Shown piece by piece: positions 34,738 through 47,112 of a stretch of 64,000 nt of DNA. The DNA is from Tetracladium setigerum (lineage: Eukaryota > Ascomycota > Leotiomycetes > Helotiales), in contig PZJY01000004.1 in NCBI GenBank assembly GCA_031472005.1, forward strand, positions 3,136,556-3,200,555, given 5' to 3'. Position 1 is the stretch's first letter. Every line of letters begins with the position of its first letter. The notes under the pieces were generated by a model. It had not been told where the DNA came from, did not search any database, and saw only the letters and a program-made list of their open reading frames with translations. Made by a program: the position numbers and the translations under genes.

Positions 34738-35672
34738 AGGATAAACCGAAGGCGGCTTGAGGGATTTGATGTTTTTGTGATTGTAAACATTTTATACTCA
34801 TTCAAAAGTTTACTGTACCAATCTGTATATACATCTCGACGCATGAACATGAATACTGCTATTGAAATGACTTGCTACAAACACTACTGTACTATTTAAT
34901 GTGATACACAAATAGTTTTTTTTTAAAAAAATACTCTATACTACATCGTTAATACCAAGTTGTTGTATCCAGCCAAATAATAATCAATAATGCTAAGCGA
35001 TTTTGAGTGTTATTGAATTTCAATATTTTCAGTCTCCTGAATGTCGAATCTACGAATCTACGAATTACGACTCCGAGAAGAATGTTGATATTTCATTTTC
35101 CGGACGACGCCTTGCTCCACCAAAGCCTAGAAGACTAGTACTGTTCTCGTTTGGAGACGATTCATTCATTCCCTATTCTAGCTCCTCGAAAATGATTACC
35201 CGGCTCATCGTCCTCGTCAACGTTTTGCCAGCCACAACCGAACTCCCCCAGGTTCCCCTCACTAACCATCACAGCATCTGACCATTCCCAGCAACGGGAT
35301 TCGAGAGTTCCCTCCCTGCTGAAGCGCAAGCGAGATCACCCTTCCATTGCCTCTTCTCCGCCAAAACTTGGAGTCTGGGGTTGAAGGGGAAGCGGGTGTA
35401 AACCATGTTCCGGCCTCGCTGCCAAGCGCCCTGTCGAGTCGTGATGCTTGGGTTCCAATCCAGCCCTTCCCACACTTTGTGGATCGGCAGCAAAAACCTT
35501 TGAGATTTGACTGCTTGGGTCCCCTCTATAAGATGTAGCTGTCATCCCCCCCCCGACGTCTCTTGCCTGCAGATCAGATCCATCTCACATCAACTCAACA
35601 ACTCCTTGTTTGTCTTCTGGGACCTGGAACCATAATACAAACACATCTCACATCTCACAACAATCGTTCATC
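34738..35672. other. Intergenic between qa-2 and qa-y
   Basis: No gene seen. The last 100 bases are CA-rich leader (repeated CATCTCACA) of the permease gene. Confidence 0.5.
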
Positions 35673-37549
35673 ATGGGGATTCTTGCAAAGATCGAGGATA
35701 GGCCAACGCCTCCAGAGGTCTACAATTGGAGGGTGTACATGTGTGCAGCCGTCACATCTTTCGCAGCTGTTATGATCGGATATGATTCCGCCTTTATTGG
35801 TGGCACTCTCGCTCTACCCAGCTTCGTCGACGAATTCAGGTGGAACACCTCAAAGACCAACCCACAGAAGACCGTGGCCGAAGTCAACTTTTTGAAGGCC
35901 AATGTCGTCTCTCTCTATCAAGCCGGTGCCTTCTTTGGCGCTTTCTTCGCTTATCCAGCCGGTCACTTCCTCGGTCGTCAAAAGGGTCTTACTATTTTCA
36001 GTGCCATCTTCATCGTTGGAGCTGGTATGATGCTTGGTGCAAATGGACAAAGAGGTGAGTTCTCATTTTCCATTCATCTTTCCTCACCACCAATTCTCGA
36101 GACAGACAATTCTAATAATCTTTTTCCCCAGGTCTTGGTCTGATTTACGGTGGACGTGTTCTTGCGGGTATCGGTGTTGGTGCGGCATCTAACTTGACAC
36201 CCATTTATATTTCCGAAATCTCCCCACCAGCTATCCGTGGACGCCTTGTAGGATTGTACGAACTTGGATGGCAAGTAGGCGGACTCGTGGGTTTCTGGAT
36301 CAACTATGGAGTTTCTACAACCATGGCTCCCAGCCACACACAATGGATCATTCCTTTCGCCATTCAACTTCCACCTGCCGGAGCTCTCTTCGTCGGCTCT
36401 CTTCTCCTCAAGGAGTCCCCAAGAGTAAGAATATTCCAAAACAAAAAGAAATGCAGACGAGTGACAAAACTAACTTGCAATAGTGGCTATTCTCCAAGGG
36501 AAGACGTGAGCTTGCCCTCACCAACCTCGCATGGATGCGAAACCTTCCCGTTGATCACATCTACATGCAAGAAGAGATTTCCGCCATCGACAATGCCATC
36601 GAGGAGCAAAAATCGACTGTCGGTCTCGGTTTCTGGCAACCATTCAAGACTGTGGCCAACGATAAGAAGGTCATGTGGAGATTCTTCCTTGGTGGTGCTC
36701 TCTTCTTCTGGCAAAACGTATGCAATCCCAAGTTGAACGAACAATTACATCGCTGACAATATTTAGGGTTCTGGTATCAACGCCATCAACTACTACTCCC
36801 CCACTGTATTCAAGAGTATCGGTATCACTGGAACAAACACCGGTCTCCTCACCACCGGTATCTTCGGTGTCATCAAGACCGTCCTCACCTTCTTCTGGCT
36901 CCTCTACCTCATTGACAATCTCGGCCGAAGAAACCTCCTCATCATCGGTGCTCTCGGTGGATCCTTGTGCTTGTGGTACGTCGGAGGATATATCGCAATT
37001 GCTCAGCCAGAAAAGAACGTACGTGTCGGAGGTGGCTTGAGCGGTGGAGGAATCAGCGCCATGTTCTTCTTCTATCTCTGGACTGCATTCTACACACCAT
37101 CTTGGAACGGTACACCATGGGTTCTCAACTCCGAGATGTTTGATCAAAATGTCCGTATTCTCGCACAGGCATTCGCTGCTGGCAACAACTGGTTCTGGAA
37201 CTTCATTGGTATGTGTTTTCCGCTTTCTACGCCTTCTTCTCTTGGAATCTTAATTCTAACTATGAACAGTTGCACGATTCACTCCTCAAGCATTCACCGC
37301 CATGGGATACGGAGTGTACTTCCTCTTCGCATCATTGATGATCTGCTCCGTCTTCTTCGTCTACTTCCTCATCCCGAGACAAAGGGTATCCCACTCGAGT
37401 CCATGGACAGACTGTTCGCCGTCAAGCCACCACGAAAGGCCCACGCGGCAGTCGTCTTGGAACTCCGAGCAATGGAGGAAGATTTCCGCCAGGCGGCTCA
37501 GCACGGCGAGGAGAAGCAGCAGGATGTTGAGTACGCCGAGAAGGTTTAG
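35673..37549 (+). CDS. qa-y: Quinate permease (Qa-y/QutD), MFS sugar-transporter family (one frame break)
   Basis: Imports quinate across the plasma membrane. Exons are 35673-36054, 36132-36424, 36484-36717, 36767-37208 and 37270-37549. The start MGILAKIEDRPTPPEVYNWR and the MFS signatures (GYDSAFIGGTLALPSF, YPAGHFLGRQKG, RVLAGIGVGAASNLTPIYISE, GSGINAINYYSPTVF) match the fungal quinate-permease subfamily. In the last exon the frame breaks at CCC 37373-37375; adding one C restores the family PETKG motif (FLIPETKGIPLESMDRLF) and gives 1632 nt, 543 aa, in phase with all four introns. Nearby qa-1S and qa-2 support the substrate assignment. Confidence 0.93.
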
Positions 37550-38728
37550 AAAGGTCGCGGGAAAGGAAAGGAATATATCACATATGTTGTATTATTTTTC
37601 TTGTCACAAATTGTTCGATTAGGTCTCGCATAGTAGCCTAGTAAGAATATATAATGTTTTTCAAACTTATCCCAAAAAAAAGTGCCCAAAAAAACCGCTT
37701 TTTTCGGTCACTCCCGTCTGTCCCACATGCCGCCTGCTAGTGCTCCTTTCTCTCTCATTATCATCGCAACGTTTTTGTGTCAATTTTTGGGTTTCTCTAA
37801 CTCCTTTTCTGCATGACAGGCTTGACAGCAGCAATCGGTCAATCAATCAAGGAATATCGACTTCGGATGTGGATGCAACCCTGTTCAAATCAAGGATAAT
37901 CTCCGATCACGCGCAAATCTTGATGTGCTTTCGTGGAAAAGAGTTCAAGCGGGAGGGAGTAAGTACACTAGTGGCTGGTCGTCGGGTCATCCTGTAAGAA
38001 GAGAGAGAGAAACAGGGGATATCTTTGCGGGGTACAAGTCCCAGTCGCAATGCCCTAATCTCCGAAATGTTTGATAGAAACACGTGCGTTGTTGGATTGG
38101 TTGACCTCTCCTTGGTGGATGAAACCGAAACTGTGCGTGGTATTTTTATTGAGAACAAAGAACCCTAGGAGCTGCTGCACAGGGTTATGATGTAAAATAA
38201 AATAGAATAAAACTTGCAACTAATAATGGAGTGGCTGCTAGGAACGTACGGCTGATCCACGAGATGGTAAGGCAAGTACGAATGGTGGTTGGGTGGTAAT
38301 ATTGTTGCGAGCTGAGCTCTCGAAGCTCTCCCCTTCTGGCAAAAGATTAACGGATGAGAGAAAGAAGAATAGAACAAGTATAAACAAGAAAATTGTAGCA
38401 AAAAAAAAGTTGAAAAGAATTCCCATAAATGAGAATACAAAAATAAGAGAAAATTTGCCTTGCTTGCAAATATACTCTGCCTCCACTGACTGCAGTGGCC
38501 CTCGAAAAGCTGGCGGAGCGTCACTCACACCTTGAAAAGATAGCCTAGGTATCTACCTAGGTACAGTCCAAAATGGCTTTCCAGCTTTGTCTATTACGTC
38601 TAAATATGTAGCCTACTATTTTCCCCGCCTTGTGGATTCGCCTAATTTTTTAGCCTCCTCTATTTCCTCCTTTCATTCTCAGTGTACCCCTTGTAATCCA
38701 TCCACCACTCACCCAAATCTCTCACCTC
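37550..38728. other. Intergenic, convergent, with dispersed repeat copy B
   Basis: 3' flanks of two convergent transporter genes. The dispersed repeat lies at about 38498-38615. No gene seen. Confidence 0.5.
38498..38615 (+). repeat. Dispersed repeat, copy B
   Basis: GCCCTCG.., GGAGCGTCACTCA, TAGCC and later ATTACGTCTAAATATG occur in the same order as in copy A at 9768-9865. An insertion of about 20 bases, holding a CCTAGGTA repeat, separates the last two blocks. Confidence 0.5.
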
Positions 38729-41131
38729 TTAACTCGCAAATCTAAAGTCCAACCTCATGCTTCCCTCATCTTTCGTCGTGTTACGGTATTCAATCTGCTC
38801 CTCCACGCTCATAACCTCCCATTTCTTCTCTCTGCTTCGATTGACAGTCGTGTAGTAGATCTTGATGAGGGGATAGGCGAGTAAATTCCAACAGCATATT
38901 CCAATCAAGACTTTGTTACCTCGACGATCTAAAATGAGAAGAGTTAATTAGTTTGTGTGCTTTTTGGGGGGGATTGGATGCAAGGCGGGAAGCGGATTGT
39001 AGATATGTCTATCAGGGTGGTAAGGGAGGAGGAGGAGGAGGGGTGACTTACAAAGTGGAGCATCATCTGCTCTGTAGATGTTGGAGAAGATAATGGAAGC
39101 GATTTGTGCCGTCATGCTATTGTTTGTGGTTAGTAACGGTACATTTTAAGGGGTATAAACAGAGTGTTGAGCTTACTTATAAACAGCGGCTGAGACGGTC
39201 CTCGTTCGTACGGTATTTGAATTTCGACTATTCCAACCGACTTGTATGGCGTGTGCTAAAGGAAAGAGAATTAGCATGTCTGAAATTTGGCAGTTTTAAA
39301 CAAAGAAAGAAAAAAAAAACTTACGATAAGGATATGAAAGTAATGTGGTGACGACTGCGAATGATGACCATTTGGACGCGGTTGCTGGAAGTAGCAGCAG
39401 CGCGATCAAACATGGAAGAATCCACAGTTGAGCAATGAAGCCCACAAGGGATCGTTGATTGACTCTTTCCGAGAACCAGGTAATAAACAACATCTATTTT
39501 GAAATGTTTAGCAAGAGGAATTTCGTTTCCATGGGTGGTGTGAAGGAGTACTTACATTCAAACACTGACCAACCGAAGCAGGAATAGTGAGAAGATTAGA
39601 ATTGAAAGTATCGAAACCCAATCCTCTCAAGGTCAATGTCAGATACTGAGATGGCGGACCAACAGGAATAGACCATGTCAAACCAATGAGATATATCGGC
39701 CAGAGATGATAATCCGTCAGAGACTTCCACAACATCTTAAGCGTGATGGCTTGGCGATTATGCATATCTCCCTTTGAAGGATCGTCGCGCAGGATGCGGT
39801 TGACGAGGATCTTTTCTTCGTGCTCGGTGAACCAGCCGTCTTTGCGCCATGGGGCTTTGGTTTGAGTGGGTGATGGTGCCATCATGAAAACACTCCAAAT
39901 ACCGATGGCTAGGGTGAGGAGACCTTCGATGAGGAACCTGCGAATTTAACTCGTTAGTTAGGAATCTCGGGATTGAGACAAGTATTGGCGAATTTTTCTT
40001 TCAGACTTACAACCAACGCCATCCTTCCTTGCCGTGGTGTCCTCGAAGTCGAAGAATACCATATGCCATGATTGGAGAGAAGATATCGGTGAACTTATTC
40101 GCGAGATAGAAACAAGCGAGGCGAATCGGCAGCTCGGTTCCCTTGTAAAAGTAGGACTGACTCGGTTAGCTGAGATCCATCATTTGGATATATGGCAGTG
40201 AATGTAACTCACCATGTATAGAATGACATCTGGAATGAAACCTCCTTGAATGAGACCCAATAGTGCACGCGTTCCAAGGAAAGAAGCACGATCCGTAAGC
40301 CAGAACTGACAGGTGGCTACAATACTCCACATGATCATTTGGGCCGGAACCTAGATAATTTTCTATCAGTCGTTGCTACTCAATTGAAATAACTCCATAC
40401 GTACCCATCTATCCGGACCCAATTTCTTACTGATCAGTTGCGATGGCAATTCAGCCAGTAAAAAGGCAACTTTGAAGACGGTATTTCCAAGATTGAAGTC
40501 TAAAAGGGAGTTAGCAGAGTACATATTCGGAAGTAAATAAAACTCTCTCTTTCTCTCTGTCTCCGTTTGTATTGTACGTACCATTGGTAGTGAGTTTCAT
40601 ATCCTTGAGAAAGTTATCCGTGTTGGCCTGAGCAAGATTGCTTCTATCCAAATTCAGAGCGAAAAGTGCACAGATGGCCCAAACGGTGACTTTCCAGTCG
40701 ATCTTGCGAATAAGTTTCTAGATCCAGTAGACCCCAATTAGCAATGTACAAACAAGAATCAAATCCCCCAAAAAGGGGATGGAAATAAAACATACCCTCT
40801 CCTCTCCATACGTCCATTTGAAGCTAGGATCGAATCTGTGAAGATTTTCATACTTCTCGTTCGGTGTGAAGTATTTGGCTTGAAGTGGATCATCGTAAAC
40901 CGAAATCTGCGTTGCAATGGAATTTGGATCTGGTTTGGGCTTTCGTTTCCAGAATCCAGCGAGCGGAGGATCAATTGCATCTGTAGGAGCCGGCGGCTTG
41001 TGTTCCTGGAGAATCTTCTCCCTTATTCGAAGAGTCTCTTTCTTGGCAAGTTCATTATTGTCGATGGAATCATGATCACTTCCAGATGAAGTGCTGATGG
41101 CCTTCTCATCCACCTTGGAATTCTGCCCCAT
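38729..41131 (-). CDS. MFS transporter, Dal5/allantoate permease-like family
   Basis: Ten exons in transcript order: 40796-41131, 40582-40717, 40405-40499, 40213-40350, 40011-40156, 39556-39937, 39325-39493, 39177-39255, 39052-39116 and 38729-38928. They join without a frame error into 1746 nt, 581 aa. Family motifs are LDRSNLAQANTDNF, ATCQFWLTDRASFLGTRALL, GGFIPDVILYMS, FYKGTELPIR and HAIQVGWNSRNSNTVRTRT. This anion:cation symporter family carries allantoate, nicotinate, pantothenate and similar acids; the substrate cannot be told here. The long N-terminus is soluble and acidic/Lys-rich. It sits next to, and converges on, qa-y. The 41191 in-frame extension begins with TTG, so ATG 41131 is the start. 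Confidence 0.93.
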
Positions 41132-43072
41132 TTTGGAATCGAAGGAGAGAGGATGCCTGATGGATTGAATCGAATCACTGCTGTGCTGCAATTATTCTCG
41201 TCATTTTGACAGCAAAACGCTCTCGTTTTATCTGATTGAAAGAATCCCCATTCTGCGGTTACCTGCCTGCGTGCTCACCAGGTGAGATGTCGTTTTTTGA
41301 TGCCATTCTTCCTCAATTCCACCAGCTTGGAAAATTTCGAATTCGGTCCACATCTCGAGGCTACCTCCGTGATAGACCGTAGAATCGGCCGGCATCGTCG
41401 TTGGGTAATTCGTCCACCTAAACTAATCCTATCCATCCCTTCGCCGGTTGATCGCCCACTCACAGTTGTCGCCGTCGTGTCGGGCAGAGTATTCCGACGT
41501 GATTTCCCATGCAAATGGCGTTTTTGGACAGAGTATTAAGTACATCATGCACCTTTTCAGCAGTGAAAATATGAAGGTTCCTACGACTCCGTGGAAGTGC
41601 TCGGAGAAGTATTTATTTTCTGCGACTCGAGCAGAGACGTCAAGTAATATAGAGGAGCGTTCCAATTTTGTCTAGCCATCAGATCCTTGTCGGAACGTGG
41701 GACGAAGCTGCGAACCACGGTGGCGGGACCCTCAATCATGCATGAAATAGGCAAATCGTCATTCAGACATTTATGTCGTTTGTGCTTCCTGTATAGTGGT
41801 GTAGCCTGTAAGGATGGAATATATCAGATTGTATAGATCTGGGGTCGTCTTGGCAAAGGATTTTCTGGAGAAGACCGAAGCGAGGATACCCAATCACCGT
41901 TTGGCAACACTTGAAGAATCCCAGGCCTGGAACGAACTATTTCTATCCTTGACTTCAGATCGTTCATTCATTTACCTAAGGGCATTGCATGAGAGTGCGA
42001 GATGGATCTTAGAACTGTTCTTGAAATGTGGGGAAATCGTTATGGCATCATAATGAGAGGAAATGATGATATAAACCACCCTCGAACCTTTTGAATTTTG
42101 ATCAACAGAGACTGTATTTTGGGCCAATTCATAACGATTCTATTTTGTCTTTGGTCTTTTCCCGAATTTTGGGCAAATGGCAGACCGTCTGGTGGCAATT
42201 GCCCATTTGTGGTAGGCTGTTTCTTGTTTCTGTGGGGTGTTTTCAATCCGTAGAATACAAACATCCCCACTTTCGCCACCCTTTGATAGTGACAAGGCAT
42301 ATTGAGAACACTGCAACACGGATCTCTTTTATTCGACAGTAGATCTCCCATTTCTCATTCCACTTTTGAAACCATTTTTCGATCGATCGTTACTTCTCTA
42401 TTATCGGTCATATTCACAAATATGGTTCTGATATTTTTGAAAGGGGATTTCCCTCTCTCAGTCCATGGATAAACAATTTTTCAATCATCATTACGTCTAT
42501 CACCAGTCATATTTACGAATTAATTATATAGCACTGTACCACACCTTGAAGCTAAAGAACTCCACGATTTTCTTACAGGGTCGAGGATGTTGTGGGACTT
42601 GTGGGCAATAATTAACCTCCCCGGCATCATAGATCTCGGACTATTAATTCCTTATATGAAAAATGCATTTCGGAGAAAGTACCGGTTCGTTCGTGCTCTG
42701 CATACCCGCGCCGGCTTGGTGTCTACCCCCACCTATTATTCATCGGACAGTACATCCGAAGTTTAGCCTACACTGATACCTACTCTCAATATTAGAGGTA
42801 TTGAATGCGGGCAGGGCAGGCCCGCTAGTTGTAGAGACTGGGCAAGAAGAGAATTGCACGGAGCATGAAACCAGTGAAGGGAGGGACGTCATGAAATCCC
42901 ACAAGTTTTTAACGTCATTTCTCTAAACTGTTCTTGAGTATCTGTTTGCATTCTTCTATTGTTTCCAAACTTCCAAAAAATCAAAACACTTTCCATTTCC
43001 CATTAAACCCCTCTCAATTCAAAATATTAACAACCATCCCTCCCCCTCCCCCTCTTCCTCCTACTCAAAACC
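41132..43072. other. Intergenic, 1.9 kb
   Basis: No gene supported. An imperfect direct repeat of about 50 bp lies at 42372-42423 and 42475-42524. 42960-43072 is the T-poor 3' flank of the next minus-strand gene. Confidence 0.5.
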
Positions 43073-44212
43073 TCACTCACCAACACTAACAACAAACTTC
43101 CCCCTCGCCCTCCCCTTCCTCAACTCCCCAAACGCCTCCCTCACCTCCTCCAACCTCCAAATCTTTTCCACGACCGGCCTAACCTTCCCTTCCGCCACCC
43201 ACCCCCCAACATCTCAAACTCCTTCGTATTAGGCTTCACAGTCACCATCGCAAACCTATTCCTCCCCCCGCCCAAAAGCACCGGTCTCACCATCCTACGC
43301 ACCGCCTTCCCAAACGCCGCGAAACTCGGCGTAATGGCAACTTGTTTGAACTCGCCTGTGCCAGGCTTCAAGAACTCATGAGAGCGCTCATACAAATCCT
43401 CCGGCTGGCCGGCATTATCGACGACGAGATCGAAAACTTTGCCCTTTTCCTTGAGGGTGGTGAGGAGATCGACTTTTTTATAATCAATCACCTCGTCCGC
43501 ACCAAGACTCTCGCACAACTCCACATTCCGCGTCGAGCATGACACCGTGACGTGCGCACCCATGAGTTTGGCGATTTGAATCCCAAATGTTCCCGTGCCG
43601 CCGCTACCGCCGTTGATGAAGACTTTGGAGCCGGGCTTGACCAGTGAGGAGGGTAAGGATTGCATGGCGGTCATACCGCTTGTTCCTATTGCAGCGGCGG
43701 AGTTGGGGGGTAGACCTGTGGGAAGAACGGCGCATTCGTGGGTTGAGACGATCATTTGTTGGCCGAGTGAGCCGTGCTGGGCGGGCATTGGGAGGCAGCC
43801 GAAGACGAGTTGGGTGGGTTTGTGTGTTGTGTTTGAGGGGTGAGTGGCGATGATTCGACCGCAGTAGTCGAGGCCGGGTGCTAGAAGAGAGGTAAAGGTC
43901 AGGTTTCTTGTTGTCTTTTTTCTTTTTCTTTTTGGATATTGGAGAAGGTAAAGTAAAGTAAGGTAAGGTATACATACTCCCAGGAAGATGGATGACGGAT
44001 TTACCAATCAAGCCGCCAACTTCATACATTTTGTAGTCTGCTGGGTTGATGGCTGCAGAGACGACGGAAATGAGGAGTTGATTTTTGGAGAGGGAAGAAG
44101 GATTTGGTGCTGGGATGGATGTTGAGAGAGTAATGCCATCTTCTAGTTTGAGGTTGGGTGCAACTTTGGTATATTGCCATGCTTTCATTGTGGAATTTGT
44201 GGTGGAAGTCAT
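43073..44212 (-). CDS. Zinc-independent MDR oxidoreductase, quinone-reductase-like (one frame break)
   Basis: Medium-chain dehydrogenase/reductase of the quinone oxidoreductase / RTN4IP1-like type; the substrate is unknown. Exons in transcript order are 43978-44212 and 43073-43880. The N-terminal GroES-like domain contains ISVVSAAINPADYKM and GTPGLDYCGRI; the NADPH site is INGGSGGTGTFGIQIAK. The zinc-ligand pattern of alcohol dehydrogenases is not seen. The frame breaks at CCCCCC 43202-43207: read literally the protein ends at 43141 with an Arg/Gly-rich tail, whereas one added base gives the conserved end (EGKVRPVVEKIWRLEEVREA, FVVSVGE) stopping at 43073, 347 aa in frame. Confidence 0.88.
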
Positions 44213-45754
44213 GATTTTGTTTTGTTTTTTTCGGAAAAAGAGAAAAATAGTTGAGATGGATATATGAGATGGGAGAAGGAGAAGGAGTTTTTTTTTTCTT
44301 TGAGAGGGTTTTTGTTGTTGATTTATACCCTCGAAATCGAGCGGTTCGTTTCCGAAAGTCTATAGAGGCTCAGTAGCCGTTGCGGACTGATATTGGCGAG
44401 AGGCTCGGAATTGGGTCGAGACGAATCTGGGCGGGCGGCCGACGTGTTGTGATTGGTGGATTGGGTCCGCTGGGTAAATATAGACCTGGTTGTTTGACGA
44501 CGACTCCAACGCTGAGTGATGATGGTACAGTACAGTACGGGAAGGGGCTGATAATAGGTATCTTTAAGTTCCAGGATCTGCTAATATTTTAGTAGTGCTT
44601 TGAACTTTTTATTGTAAGTTACTGTAAAGTAGAAGATACAGGTTGACGTACCTTACTCTTGGCTTCTTCGATCAAGTGATGTGCAGACTCCCTAGAACGA
44701 CAACACTTTGAAATTGAATCCACAATCCGAGTTAATCTTCCAAAAATTCAGAATTCAAAAAACAAAAGATCCGTTGATATAAATGCCACAGTGAGCGACT
44801 TTGCCTCTATGTTCGTAAGTAGACAACACCACAATCACGTGATAAATCACCCCAGCCAGATCTGTATTCTTGCTCGTTCAGGTGGCCACGCCATCACAAC
44901 GCGACAGAGGCACACGGAGTCGGTATGTTATGATTCCCCGTTGCCCATATAAGCAATTCGAGATGTTGAAGCGGTCGAATGGTTGTGCCGGATGGGGAAC
45001 GAGTACCACGAAACTCAATTTGCAATACAGAATCGAGAAATTAGCGCTCCCAGCTAAGGCATGCACACAGCACAAGACTCCATCTCCATCAATCAGCTTC
45101 CGACATAGAAACTTTGCTGATCTCTATCTACCTTAGCCAGCTTACAACAATAAACACCAAAGAGAGCAAGCAAAAACAGAGGGGAACTATAGTGGTATCA
45201 TTTTGATTACTGACCTACCTACCTACCTACTTACCAACCCAATATATCTCACCATGTCCATCCAATGCCATCCATCTACGACATCCACATCAAGAGGTAT
45301 CAATCATTCACCATCACGTCCATCCATCCATCCATCCATCCAAGTGGCCATTTCATTCCTTCCCTCTCTAAATGTGACCAGAAAAAACCAATGTGTATGG
45401 AAACATGGAGGTTATGTGGGATCCCGTTCCGCTCCGCTCCTCCAAACCCAACTTCGCCACACAGAACGCCATGAAATGCTGTGATATCTTTCGTGTTTGC
45501 TTGTGCTTGGTGGTTCGGTGCCAAGGCTTCTTCTCTTCTCTTCCGACGAGGAAAAGGTTGGGGGCGCCTGTAATAATGTCCGTTCGGCTTCGTATCATAA
45601 TAGATAGGTCTGCATCGTAATAGTTCGAGCAAGAACCTTTCATCCCCATATTGAGGGCCTCGTGAATATTGTGGGTGTATCCCCGAACCGCTCCGCTTGC
45701 GAACCATCCCAGAGTCATAAATAAAATCGGGTATTAACCCTCACTTTCCTCCAT
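44213..45754. other. Intergenic with two tetranucleotide microsatellites
   Basis: CTAC repeats near 45213-45232 and CATC repeats near 45320-45345. No gene is supported; overlapping open frames near 45200-45720 owe their length to the repeats. Confidence 0.5.
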
Positions 45755-47112
45755 TCACTCGATAACCATCTTTCTCTGGCCCCCAACCATCGTCCACCCG
45801 AGGGCTCTCAAAGCATCCTTATCGTGAGCCTTGATGATTGTGCAAGCTGGTAACATGGGGTTATTTGGATCAACGTGCGATGCATCCTTCGCTGCTTGTT
45901 CAATGGCATCCATTTCCTCCTTGCAGTCCTGCTGATCGAGAGGACATACCACGATCGGTTGACGAAGAACAATATCTCTCGCTGAAGATAAATAAACCTA
46001 GAAACATTAGCGTCTTTGCGAATAGGTGAAAACAGGTGGTTGTCTAGTACTTTGATTATCAGGAAGAACTCAATCTTGTATAATGTGCCCGTAGTCGTGA
46101 ACGAGCTAACCGAGTACATTGGAAAGCCTGCCTTCCCCCGCTTGATAATTCCCTCCGCATCTCTGATTTCTTTGCTGGGAAAGACGAGTCCCAGGTTTGC
46201 AAAATATCCTGCCTCGGGTAGCTTCTTCCCCACGGTTTGCGTGTGCTTCGCTATTCGATTGACCTTCTTGGTAGGCTCGTCGCCTTCCGGGTTATATGTG
46301 ATTTCCTCCTCGATCCCAATGGTAATCTTCTGAATTACCACCTTCTTGGCCTTGCTCATCCAATCGGGATTCGGCGCAATCTTCACATACACACTCACGG
46401 GATCCAATGGTCCATACGACCATCTCGGCAAGGAAATACCCAACGTCACCAGATGATCCGCCGTCTTCTCCGCCGCTTCAGGTCGATTGTACATTCCAAA
46501 GGTCGAGAGAGTATCGTACCGCTGTATCGGTACGGGAAATGGAAACTTCTTCTGATCCTGTCCTTGCTGCACCGTCACCACCAACTCATAACATGTCTCA
46601 GCCGTCCTGCTGGGAAGCTGTAGCGAAGCGGGCGGTATGCGTCGATTGCTCTCCTCTCCACCTCTCCCAAAGGGTATAAACAGCACAAACGGGAGATCCA
46701 TCAACACCACGCTCTCGGACTCTCTCCCGGCCGGACATCGAAACAGCAAGAGCTCCTTCCCCACCACATCTGTCGTTTCCCTCCTCGGCGTGCCCAGATG
46801 TTTCTTCGTTAACGACTCGGCGGACGGATGTATGGTCTCCCTCCTCTGCAAACAGATCCTTACGAGCGAGATGGCCACGGGCGCCGATATGCCTGTCAGT
46901 GGTCTGATTTCCACCTTTCCTTCTATCCTGGGCTGCACACGCACACAACCAATGCACAGTCAGCAAAAGATGTATGATCTAGCAGACGGGGGAGCACATG
47001 TAAAGGGAATATATGGATTAAATTGCCCACTCACCAGCGTCGCGGAGATGCCTGGATAGCCGACAAGAAAGTTGCTGTTGGGGGGTCCCGAGACTCTAAC
47101 GAAAGCGGCCAT
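45755..47112 (-). CDS. LDB19: LDB19/Art1-like arrestin-domain protein
   Basis: Alpha-arrestins of this group (yeast Ldb19/Art1) recruit the Rsp5 ubiquitin ligase to plasma-membrane transporters. Exons in transcript order are 47035-47112, 46051-46932 and 45755-45997, giving 400 aa with no frame error. The LDB19 domain start is clear: NFLVGYPGISATLPRIEGKV, followed by the arrestin beta-sandwich and FPFPVPIQRYDTLSTFGMYN and LGISLPRWSYGPLDPVSVYV. The protein is shorter than yeast Ldb19, and I see no PPxY motif, so Rsp5 binding would need another route. The acceptor at 45998-46000 is chosen because the later AG gives a broken frame. Confidence 0.88.

Noticed and set aside
45203..45718. Overlapping open frames near 45.2-45.7 kb on both strands
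   Set aside because: Their length comes from CATC and CTAC microsatellites; no frame has conserved-looking sequence.
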